This document shows, one piece after another, positions 1 to 5,037 of a stretch of DNA of 5,124 nucleotides. The position numbers and the translations under genes were made by a program. This DNA is from Pseudomonadota bacterium (lineage in GTDB: Bacteria > Pseudomonadota > Gammaproteobacteria > Burkholderiales > Burkholderiaceae_C). The notes beneath the pieces are model-generated. The model was given only the letters and a program-made list of their open reading frames with translations, did not search any database and had not been told where the DNA came from. Position 1 is the stretch's first letter. Every line of letters starts with the position of its first letter. Location: the NCBI GenBank assembly GCA_023418355.1, contig JAEZZU010000349.1:1-5124 (forward strand). Reading direction: 5' to 3'.

Positions 1-105
1 GGATGCCTTCTTATGCGTAACTCGCATGAAGTCATGCAAGCATTCCTTGGGCGCATCCTACAAGCCTTTGTCACCGTGCTTTCGGATGGTGCCTATCTCG
101 TTTGG

Positions 106-179
106 ATGCACTGTTTTGAGGCGTGACCCGCAAAAAATGAACAGGATTTGTGCATTTCTCTCGTAAATGCACTGTTTTG
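106..179. repeat. Two direct copies of the 13-mer ATGCACTGTTTTG, 61 bp apart
   Basis: The identical 13-mer occurs at 106-118 and 167-179. Each copy is preceded within a few bases by CTCGT, at 98-102 and 160-164, and followed by a short AG/GAG. The 61-bp period is close to six helical turns, so proteins bound at both copies would face the same side of the DNA. Each copy begins with TGCAC, which is the half-site of an NtrC box, but lacks the partner GTGCA at the correct spacing. They may be weak half-sites of the enhancer upstream of the sigma-54 promoter candidate, sites for another regulator, or remnants of a small duplication. Confidence 0.55.
150..172. promoter_or_regulatory. Perfect inverted repeat GTGCATTT-N7-AAATGCAC
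   Basis: Two 8-bp arms (150-157 and 165-172) are perfect reverse complements separated by 7 bp, a typical geometry for a dimeric DNA-binding protein. The right arm overlaps the second copy of the 13-mer repeat. The half-site orientation (GTGCA...TGCAC) is opposite to that of an NtrC box, so another regulator is possible. No T-run follows on either strand, so it is unlikely to be a terminator. The binding protein is unknown. Confidence 0.45.
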
Positions 180-197
180 GAGATGCCTTGGAGGAAG

Positions 198-216
198 TTG
201 CACCATGCTCGTGCAA
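198..216. promoter_or_regulatory. Near-canonical NtrC (NRI) binding site
   Basis: The sequence TTGCAC-N7-GTGCAA has perfect 6-bp arms. Its core, TGCACCATGCTCGTGCA, follows the known NtrC consensus TGCAC-N7-GTGCA as seen at enterobacterial glnA enhancers. NtrC is the response regulator that activates sigma-54 promoters under nitrogen limitation, usually from about 100-150 bp upstream. The site's centre is about 135 bp upstream of the start predicted from the sigma-54 element at 317-332, which fits. It could instead serve a leftward gene beyond base 1, but I found no sigma-54 element on the minus strand of this region. Confidence 0.6.
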
Positions 217-246
217 GTGATTGCTTGCGCTGTCTGCGATGTATGC

Positions 247-275
247 ATTATCTAAACAAGATGTATCAATGTCTG
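247..275 (-). promoter_or_regulatory. Possible leftward sigma-70 promoter
   Basis: On the minus strand, CAGACA (270-275) and GATAAT (247-252) are separated by exactly 17 bp, matching the -35 box in 4 of 6 and the -10 box in 5 of 6 positions. Transcription would start near 240 and run left across the NtrC box and the repeats to a gene outside the window. The region is AT-rich, so a chance match is quite possible. If real, the NtrC box just downstream of its start could repress it. Confidence 0.25.
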
Positions 276-316
276 TATTGCGACAATTGAAAGCCTGTTC
301 CCGCGTTCGCACACAT

Positions 317-332
317 AGGAAATGCCCTTGCT
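317..332 (+). promoter_or_regulatory. Candidate sigma-54 (RpoN) promoter, -24/-12 type
   Basis: The sequence AGGAAATGCCCTTGCT has the invariant GG (318-319) and GC (330-331) exactly 10 bp apart, with a perfect TTGCT -12 element. The -24 element is weaker: GG and the following A match TGGCACG, but other positions differ. I scanned the TTGC and GCAA occurrences on both strands of 1-507 and found no other GG-N10-GC arrangement. The start is expected near 343. The NtrC box at 198-216 is at normal enhancer distance. A weak IHF-like sequence (TATCAA, 264-269) lies between them, where a bending site would be expected, but its TTR half is poor. Confidence 0.45.
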
Positions 333-345
333 GAAGGATGTCGGC

Positions 346-384
346 AAGCTCTTAGCTTAGATAGAAATAAGCTGAGAGTTTTTT
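346..384 (+). terminator. Stem-loop followed by six Ts: rho-independent terminator or RNA domain 1
   Basis: The arms CTCTTAGCTTA (349-359) and TAAGCTGAGAG (368-378) form 11 pairs with one G-U, around an 8-nt loop. The stem can extend by G-U and two A-U pairs into the T-run at 379-384. It is terminator-like only on the plus strand. No plus-strand gene ends just before it, so it either ends an unrecognised short transcript or is the 5' domain of the proposed small RNA, with the U-run as a possible Hfq-binding stretch. Confidence 0.6.
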
Positions 385-409
385 ATTAGTTGGATTCACA
401 GGCGGAACG

Positions 410-455
410 CCGGATACTTGATGCACCAATTCGGTGCTTTGACAGAAGTGCCCGG
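410..455 (+). other. Tiered hairpin with an NtrC-box-like apex
   Basis: Three nested stems can be read: CCGG (410-413) with CCGG (452-455), ACTT (416-419) with AAGT (446-449), and GCACC (423-427) with GGTGC (433-437) around a 5-nt loop. Small internal loops separate them. The apex, TGCACCAATTCGGTGCT (422-438), also matches the NtrC consensus TGCAC-N7-GTGC(A/T) as DNA. I cannot tell from one sequence whether it is an RNA fold, a second NtrC site, or both. Confidence 0.4.
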
Positions 456-477
456 TTGCAACGGAAGAAAGTACTTG

Positions 478-503
478 GGCCGCCTTCGGGCGGCCATTTT
501 TTT
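478..503 (+). terminator. Strong rho-independent terminator, plus strand
   Basis: A perfect 7-bp GC stem, GGCCGCC (478-484) and GGCGGCC (489-495), closes a TTCG tetraloop, a very stable combination. An A and seven Ts (497-503) follow. The T-run shows that it ends rightward transcription. The only transcription unit visible to its left on that strand is the proposed small RNA. It lies four bases beyond the stop codon of the leftward kinase gene and may hinder transcription from that side too, although no T-run follows in that direction. Confidence 0.85.
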
Positions 504-507
504 GTTT

Positions 508-1707
508 TTAGGTACAGACGCGGGCCTGAATTTCCGCTTCCAGGATGGCGAACGCACGCCACTCCATGGCCTGCAGCTGCTGTGTGATGGCAGTGGGCAT
601 ATCCTGCGTCAGCACAGCTGCGCCCAGATCACTGAGCAGCGCCTTGCCCGTGGTGGGTTCATACAGGATGTTGTGGGCGTACAGATCACCATGCACGATG
701 CCGTGCGCATGCAGATGGGTGATGGCGCTGCGCACGCAGTCCAGCAGGCGGGCGGCAGTCTGTGGGCTGAAATGCGCGTCAGGCGCGTAGACATCGCGCG
801 TGCAGCTGGCAAAGCTGGGCGGCCCGGCCAGATTGACATACCCAGTGGGAAGCAGTGGCAGCGCCATGGCAAGCTTGCCTTCCGGATGGCCATGCACGGC
901 GGCCAGCGTTGTGAGCAAGTGGGGGTGTTGCCCGGCGGCCAGCCCTGCAGCCAGTTCAGACTGCGGCGTGCCATCACTGGTGGCGGCTGCCTTGAAGACT
1001 TTCAGGGCCAGCGCCTGCTGGCTGCCCCGAACCGTGGCACGGTAGATGTGGCCGCTGGCCCCTTCGCCCAGCAGTTCATGGATGTGCAGATTTTGATAAA
1101 AAATAGCCGTTTGCGCAGATGCAGCAAGCGCTGATAGCTCACTTTTTTGTGTCATGGGGTTGCCCGCGACCGCAGGCCATGCCAGCGCAGGCAGTGTCAG
1201 CATGCTGTCCGGCAATGCAGTCAAGCAGTTGCTGGCAATACGCAGCAGTTCCAGACGTGTGCAGCCAGACAGATCAGGCAGCGCCTGCAGCTGGTTGCAC
1301 GAGAGCATGAGTTTTTGCAGCCGTGGGCGCTGCCCCAGACTGGCGGGCAGCTGTGTGATCTGGTTGTCGGTCAGGATCAGCCAGCGCAGCTGGGGCGGCA
1401 GGCTGTCAGCGGCTACATGCTGAATCTGGCAGGCCTTGAAGCCCACCATTTCCAGCTGCTGGCATGCACCCAGCGCGCGCGGCAGTTCGGTGAAGAGGTT
1501 GCTGGACGCAAACAGAATGCGCAGCCGTGAAAAGCGCGCCAGCTCATCGGGCAGGGAGGTGAGCTGGTTGCCGGAGAGGTCCAGTATCTCCAGCGTATCG
1601 GCCAGATCCAACAGCTGATGGGGAAAGCTGGTGAGGCCCAGGTGGGTCAGCCGTACATGGCGCGCACCAGCCAGCGCGCCGCTTTCAAGGTCTTCAAGGG
1701 TATGCAT
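508..1707 (-). CDS. Leucine-rich-repeat protein with C-terminal protein kinase domain
   Basis: This 399-residue protein has no signal peptide or membrane segment, so it is probably cytoplasmic. Residues about 37-183 carry roughly six LRRs of 22-23 residues, such as LEILDLSGNQLTSLP (39-53) and LRWLILTDNQITQLP (107-121). The kinase domain follows: glycine loop GEGASG (214-219), ATP-binding lysine K236 in ALKVFK, likely helix-C glutamate E251, catalytic HGDLYAHN (339-346, D341 and N346), and metal-binding DLG (360-362). Only 37 residues follow DLG, and there is no APE motif, so the C-lobe is short. HGD instead of HRD recalls APH/ABC1-type atypical kinases. LRR-kinase proteins of this layout occur in other proteobacteria; substrates are unknown to me. 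It starts 33 bp after the DUF411 gene, so co-transcription is likely. No clear ribosome binding site precedes the ATG, but it is the natural start of the LRR region. The essential catalytic residues are present, so activity is plausible. Confidence 0.88.
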   Translation of the reverse strand: MHTLEDLESGALAGARHVRLTHLGLTSFPHQLLDLADTLEILDLSGNQLTSLPDELARFSRLRILFASSNLFTELPRALGACQQLEMVGFKACQIQHVAADSLPPQLRWLILTDNQITQLPASLGQRPRLQKLMLSCNQLQALPDLSGCTRLELLRIASNCLTALPDSMLTLPALAWPAVAGNPMTQKSELSALAASAQTAIFYQNLHIHELLGEGASGHIYRATVRGSQQALALKVFKAAATSDGTPQSELAAGLAAGQHPHLLTTLAAVHGHPEGKLAMALPLLPTGYVNLAGPPSFASCTRDVYAPDAHFSPQTAARLLDCVRSAITHLHAHGIVHGDLYAHNILYEPTTGKALLSDLGAAVLTQDMPTAITQQLQAMEWRAFAILEAEIQARVCT

Positions 1708-1740
1708 GCGGCCGCCAGTGTAGTGCTGGTGGCAGAGCGC

Positions 1741-2238
1741 TTAGCGGTAGCTGGTAAAGACCGAGGTGCTGACGCCGCTGCCCAGCATGCGCTTGGTGAC
1801 CAGCAGTACGTCATACGGATCCTTGCGGCCGCCATAGACTGCGCCGTCCATGCCAGGGCTGCCAATGGGCATGCCGGGCACGGTAATGCCGAGCGCCTTG
1901 GGCTTTTGCTGCAGCAGCTTGTGCACATCGGCTGCGGGCACATGGCCTTCCACCACATAGCTGCCCACCAGCGCCGTATGGCAGGAGCCCAGCTCTGGTG
2001 GCAGCCCCAGCCTGGCGCGCACGGCGTTGTTGCCACCGTGGTGGATCTGCACGGCAAAGCCATGGGCCTCAAGATGATCAATCCAGTCCTGGCAGCAGCC
2101 GCAGTTGGGGTCTTTCCAGACCTCTACGGGAATGCGCGAGGGAGATGCGGCCCACAGCGCAGGCACGGTCAGCGCGGCTGCGGCAGCCGTGGCCTGCAGC
2201 AGGGCGCTGCGGCGAGACAGGGAGGTGTGTGCAGTCAT
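1741..2238 (-). CDS. DUF411 (CopG-like) periplasmic metal-binding protein
   Basis: This 165-residue precursor begins with a Tat-type signal: SRRSALL (8-14), an alanine-rich hydrophobic stretch to about residue 29, and probable cleavage after ALWA (residue 30). The mature protein is a typical DUF411 domain: WKDPNCGCCQDW (41-52) with the C46-x-C48-C49 cluster, LPPELGSCHTA (79-89, C86 and H87), VVEGHVPA (95-102), and VPGMPIGSPGM (120-130). DUF411 proteins include CopG of copper-resistance clusters, which binds copper through the conserved cysteines. The expected role is therefore metal, probably copper, binding or redox handling in the periplasm; no reaction can be assigned from sequence. It lies 63 bp downstream of the YitT gene and upstream of the kinase gene. 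A weak GAGAA about 8 bp before the ATG may be the ribosome binding site. The presence of the signal peptide supports this start. Confidence 0.9.
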   Translation of the reverse strand: MTAHTSLSRRSALLQATAAAAALTVPALWAASPSRIPVEVWKDPNCGCCQDWIDHLEAHGFAVQIHHGGNNAVRARLGLPPELGSCHTALVGSYVVEGHVPAADVHKLLQQKPKALGITVPGMPIGSPGMDGAVYGGRKDPYDVLLVTKRMLGSGVSTSVFTSYR

Positions 2239-2301
2239 GTGAGGATTCTCGCCGCAGTGCGCATGCCTGTGCGACGAGGTAGATCAAGCATGCACGGGTA
2301 T

Positions 2302-2928
2302 TCAGCCGCCGTAGCGACCGGGGCGGTGGTTCATGGACAGGACCTGGTTCAGCGTCAGCGCTGCCACGATGGACCACAGGGCACGTTCCAGATCCACAAT
2401 GAAAAAGGCGCTGAGCAGTACCAGGCAGTCAAACGTCATCTGCACATAGCCGGCGCGCCAGCCGTAGCGCTCCTGCAGGTACAGCGCCGTGATGCCAAAG
2501 CCGCCCAGGCTGCAGCGGTGGCGGAACAGCACCAGCATGCCCACGCCCATGAGCATGCCGCCCACGATGGCGGCGTAGGCGGGCTGCACCATGTCGATAT
2601 GGACATAGCGGGACTGCAGTTCGGACGCCAGCGACAGCAGCCCCACTGCAGCAAACGTCTTGAGCGTGAAGGCGCAGCCCATCTTGCGCAGTGCCAGCCA
2701 GTAAAAGGGCAGGTTCAGCACAAAAAACCACAGGCCAAAACTCCAGTCCGTTGCGTAGTCCAGCGCAAAGGCCAGACCGGCCATGCCGCCGGTGACCAGC
2801 CCCGCCTGCTTGAACAAGGCCACGCCCACCGAAACCAGCAGCACACCGGTCAATATGGCGGCTGCATCTTCCAGTGGCGTGTGTGGCAGGGGCTGGGTCG
2901 GGGCAGAAGTGACAGAGGCGGAACGCAT
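2302..2928 (-). CDS. YitT/DUF161 family integral membrane protein
   Basis: This 208-residue inner-membrane protein has hydrophobic segments at about 23-40, 64-82, 88-103, 117-135, 163-179 and 183-197, with a short one near 45-58. The motif GLVTGGMAGLA (43-53) after the first segment is the hallmark of the YitT family, and RCSLGGFGITALYLQ (138-152) resembles the internally repeated counterpart. It lacks the soluble C-terminal DUF2179 domain of longer Bacillus-type members, ending soon after the last membrane segment. Function is not established for this family; a transport role is only a guess. It lies 87 bp downstream of the metal ATPase in the same direction, with a weak hairpin between, so it may be read through or have its own promoter. 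No clear ribosome binding site precedes the ATG. Confidence 0.85.
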   Translation of the reverse strand: MRSASVTSAPTQPLPHTPLEDAAAILTGVLLVSVGVALFKQAGLVTGGMAGLAFALDYATDWSFGLWFFVLNLPFYWLALRKMGCAFTLKTFAAVGLLSLASELQSRYVHIDMVQPAYAAIVGGMLMGVGMLVLFRHRCSLGGFGITALYLQERYGWRAGYVQMTFDCLVLLSAFFIVDLERALWSIVAALTLNQVLSMNHRPGRYGG

Positions 2929-2961
2929 GGCTGGTGGATTATTTTTTGAGCGTCAATAGGT

Positions 2962-2985
2962 AAAAGCGCGCTGATTATGCAGCGC
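2962..2985 (-). terminator. Weak hairpin plus short T-run after the ATPase gene
   Basis: Read leftward, GCGCTG (2985-2980) and CAGCGC (2973-2968) form a 6-bp GC-rich stem with a 6-nt loop, followed by GC and four Ts (2965-2962). This is a modest rho-independent terminator candidate 31 bp beyond the ATPase stop. The stem is short and the T-run is brief and offset, so partial read-through into the YitT gene is likely if it acts at all. Confidence 0.35.
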
Positions 2986-3015
2986 TGCTTGCAATTGCGC
3001 TCGTTTTTTGTGCGC

Positions 3016-4995
3016 CTATCTGGTTCTGCGCAACCGCAGGCCATTGGCAACCACCAGCAGGCTCACGCCCATGTCTGCCAGCACGGCCAGCCACATGCTG
3101 GCGCTGTCGGCCAGTGCCAGCCCAAAAAATGCCGCCTTGATGGCCAAGGCCAGTGCAATGTTCTGCCACAGCACGGCATGGGCGCGGCGCGACAGCGCAA
3201 TGGTGGCTGGAATGCGGCGCAGGTCGTCATTCATGAGCACCACGTCTGCGGTTTCCATGGCCATGCCCGTGCTGTGTGCGCCCCCCATGGCAAAGCCCAT
3301 GTCGGCCTGTGCCAGTGCAGGTGCATCGTTGATGCCATCGCCCACCATGCCGACGGGGCCTTGCTGCTGCAGGGCCTGCAGCTGGGTCAGCTTGTCCTGT
3401 GGCAGCAGTGCGCCAGTGGCCTGTGCAATACCCGCCTGACTGGCGATGGCGTGCACGGCGTCCGGATGGTCACCGCTGAGCATGACCGGCGTAATGCCCA
3501 TGGCCTGCAGCTGGGCCACTGCTTCTGCCGCTTCGGGGCGCAGGCGGTCGGCCACGGCAAACAGGGCCAGCACCTCGGTGGGGCTGGCCAGCAGGCTCAC
3601 GCTGCGGCCCTGCCGGGTGTGGGCGGCGATGGCGGCTTGCAGCGCGGGGCTGTCCAGTTGCTGTTCCTGCACCCAGCGCAGATTGACCAGGAAACAGGTC
3701 TGCCCCTTGATGCTGGCCTGCACACCACGGCCGGGCAGGGCTTGCAGTGCCAGTGCATCCATGGGGGCGCTGATCTGCGCCTGCAGGCCCTGCGCAATGG
3801 CGCGCGAGACCGGGTGGTCTGAGCGCGATGCCAGACTCCATGCCAGTGCTGCCACCTGCACGGCGGATGCGGTGGTGGACAGCACTTGCCAGTCCACCAG
3901 CGCGGGTTTACCGGTGGTCAGCGTGCCGGTTTTGTCCAGCGCCACGGTGCGCAGCAGGCGCGCGGCTTCCAGGCTGCTGCCCCCCTTGAGCAGCACGCCC
4001 TGGCGCGCGGCGCTGGTGAGGGCGCTGACCACGGTCACCGGTGTGGAAAGCACCAGCGCGCAGGGGCAGGCAATCACCAGCAGGGCCAGTGCCTGGTAGA
4101 TGGCGTTCGGCCAGCTCCAGCCCCACAGCAGCGGGGCCAGCACCGCCAGGCCTATGGCCAGCAGCATGACGATGGGTGTGTAGATGGCGGCAAAACGGTC
4201 CACAAAACGCTGGGTGGGTGCCTTGCGGGCCTGTGCCTGCTCCACGGCCTGAACGATGCGCGCCAGCATGGAGTCGGCCGTGGCGGCCGTCACCTGTACC
4301 TGCAACTCGGCTTCCTGGTTGATGCTGCCCGCCCAGACGGCATCGCCCGGTGCCTTGTCCACGGGCACGCTTTCGCCGGTGATGGGGGCCTGGTTCACGC
4401 TGCTGTGGCCAGCGGTGATCGTGCCGTCCAGCGGAATGCGCGCACCGGGGGCAATGCGGACGGTGGCACCCGTTGGCACTTCTTCGGTGGGCATGGTGGC
4501 CGTGCTGCCATCGGGCTGCAGCACCTGGGCGGTGTCCGGGGCCAGCTGCAGCAGCTGGCGAATGGCCAGGCGGGCGCGGTCCATGGCCTGGTCTTCAATG
4601 CGCTCGGCCGCGGCGTACAGAGCCATGACCATGGCGGCCTCGGGCCACTGACCAATCAGAAAAGCACCCGTCACGGCCACAGCCATCAGGGCATGGATGC
4701 CCAGCTGCAGCCGCCACAGGCTTTGCAGGCCAGATTTGTAGACCCCCAGGCCGGCCAGCCCAATGGCCAGCACGGCCAGTGCCATGCCTGCATAGTGCAG
4801 CGCCGGGTACTGCGGGGAGAACCAGTGCGCCGCTTCGGCCAGCAGTGCAAAGAGCAGTGCGGCGCTGATGCGGGGCCAGCCGGGCAGCACGCCGTGGTCG
4901 TGGCCGTGGTCGTTCGCATCTGCATGGGAGTGTGCATGTGCATCGTCGTGCGCATGGGCTTGAGAGGTGCAGCAGGGGGTGTGTTTATCGTCCAT
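3016..4995 (-). CDS. cadA: P1B-type Zn2+/Cd2+/Pb2+-exporting ATPase lacking an N-terminal HMA domain
   Basis: This 659-residue inner-membrane pump uses ATP to export soft divalent metals from the cytoplasm. Visible motifs are actuator TGES (206-209), metal-binding CPC (310-312), phosphorylated D354 in DKTGT, SDHP (392-395) in the nucleotide-binding domain, and hinge GDGIND (552-557). K620 in the seventh and D641 in the eighth membrane segment, within ADMGVSLLVVANGLRL, are characteristic of the Zn/Cd/Pb (ZntA/CadA/PbrA) group rather than copper pumps. Membrane segments lie near 43-60, 66-86, 100-131, 272-293, 298-320, 612-628 and 632-650. The usual GMTCxxC HMA domain is missing. The N-terminus is instead CC (8-9) plus a stretch rich in His and Asp (14-34). 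The gene diverges from a MerR-type regulator and shares its operator. The start follows from the His-rich tail; no ribosome binding site is seen and the transcript may be leaderless. The exact metal, and the symbol zntA or pbrA instead of cadA, cannot be settled. Confidence 0.93.
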   Translation of the reverse strand: MDDKHTPCCTSQAHAHDDAHAHSHADANDHGHDHGVLPGWPRISAALLFALLAEAAHWFSPQYPALHYAGMALAVLAIGLAGLGVYKSGLQSLWRLQLGIHALMAVAVTGAFLIGQWPEAAMVMALYAAAERIEDQAMDRARLAIRQLLQLAPDTAQVLQPDGSTATMPTEEVPTGATVRIAPGARIPLDGTITAGHSSVNQAPITGESVPVDKAPGDAVWAGSINQEAELQVQVTAATADSMLARIVQAVEQAQARKAPTQRFVDRFAAIYTPIVMLLAIGLAVLAPLLWGWSWPNAIYQALALLVIACPCALVLSTPVTVVSALTSAARQGVLLKGGSSLEAARLLRTVALDKTGTLTTGKPALVDWQVLSTTASAVQVAALAWSLASRSDHPVSRAIAQGLQAQISAPMDALALQALPGRGVQASIKGQTCFLVNLRWVQEQQLDSPALQAAIAAHTRQGRSVSLLASPTEVLALFAVADRLRPEAAEAVAQLQAMGITPVMLSGDHPDAVHAIASQAGIAQATGALLPQDKLTQLQALQQQGPVGMVGDGINDAPALAQADMGFAMGGAHSTGMAMETADVVLMNDDLRRIPATIALSRRAHAVLWQNIALALAIKAAFFGLALADSASMWLAVLADMGVSLLVVANGLRLRRTR

Positions 4996-5001
4996 GCCAT
5001 G

Positions 5002-5032
5002 ATTGGAAAGTTGAAAGTCACTTCAAGGTCAA
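5002..5032 (-). promoter_or_regulatory. MerR-type promoter/operator of the metal ATPase gene
   Basis: Read leftward, TTGACC (5032-5027) and TCCAAT (5007-5002) are separated by 19 bp rather than the usual 17. This long spacer is the hallmark of promoters that MerR-family activators untwist when they bind metal. Inside the spacer lies the dyad TTGAA-N6-TTCAA (5011-5026), nearly centred. The divergent MerR-family gene starts six bases to the right, so its product presumably binds here and also controls itself. The start site expected 7 nt after the -10 box falls on the A of the ATPase start codon. Confidence 0.75.
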
Positions 5033-5037
5033 GCCCC

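Larger units (their letters stand above)
343..503 (+). ncRNA. Candidate nitrogen-regulated small RNA (about 160 nt)
   Basis: The proposed RNA starts about 12 nt after the sigma-54 -12 element and ends at the strong terminator at 478-503. It holds three stem-loops: 346-381 followed by six Ts, a tiered hairpin at 410-455, and the terminator hairpin. No reading frame inside has a ribosome binding site; frames beginning at 390 and 418 run through the terminator into antisense of the kinase gene. The layout (NtrC box, sigma-54 promoter, structured RNA, terminator) resembles in principle NrsZ of Pseudomonas, an NtrC/RpoN-dependent small RNA, but I see no sequence match and claim no homology. The first hairpin might also terminate early, giving an RNA of only about 40 nt. 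The 5' end is inferred, not observed. Confidence 0.4.
1..507. other. Intergenic region without a convincing protein gene, rich in regulatory signals
   Basis: This region is visibly lower in GC than the rest of the window, and stops interrupt every plus frame. The longest minus-strand reading (58-312, 84 codons) has no ribosome binding site, no family resemblance and lies over an NtrC-type box. A plus-strand frame open from base 1 ends at 126; its 41 residues resemble nothing I know, so it could be the tail of an outside gene but I do not call it. What the region does hold is a duplicated 13-mer, two inverted repeats, a sigma-54 promoter candidate and three stem-loops, described separately. 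Together they suggest a regulatory region plus a non-coding RNA. Confidence 0.7.

Noticed and set aside
1..126. Plus-strand frame open from the window edge, 41 residues
   Set aside because: Could be the end of an outside gene, but its composition and sequence resemble no family and the overlapping frame is open even longer (to about 166), so there is no coding evidence.
58..312. 84-codon minus-strand reading frame in the left region
   Set aside because: No ribosome binding site, no recognisable domain, and it overlaps the NtrC box and repeats; its length is within chance in a stop-poor stretch.
418..1134. 238-codon plus-strand frame opposite the kinase gene
   Set aside because: It runs through the strong terminator at 478-503, has no ribosome binding site, and is explained by the antisense of a GC-rich coding region.
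2278..2290. FNR-like half-site TTGAT (minus strand) upstream of the DUF411 gene
   Set aside because: The second half needed for TTGAT-N4-ATCAA matches only two of five bases, so it is not distinguishable from chance.
2261..2293. Two GCATGC palindromes before the DUF411 gene
   Set aside because: GCATGC is self-complementary and common in GC-rich DNA; the copies show no longer shared sequence or T-run.
1618..2949. 443-codon plus-strand frame spanning three minus-strand genes
   Set aside because: Rich in Gln, His, Arg and Ala as expected for antisense of GC-rich genes, with no domain, while the minus strand encodes clear families over the same stretch.
2981..3008. Plus-strand hairpin followed by six Ts between the ATPase and YitT genes
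   Set aside because: The stem is only about five pairs and no plus-strand gene precedes it, so a terminator has nothing to end.
2977..3822. 281-codon plus-strand frame opposite the ATPase
   Set aside because: Same antisense artefact: low-complexity Gln/His/Gly composition over the well-conserved nucleotide-binding part of the ATPase.
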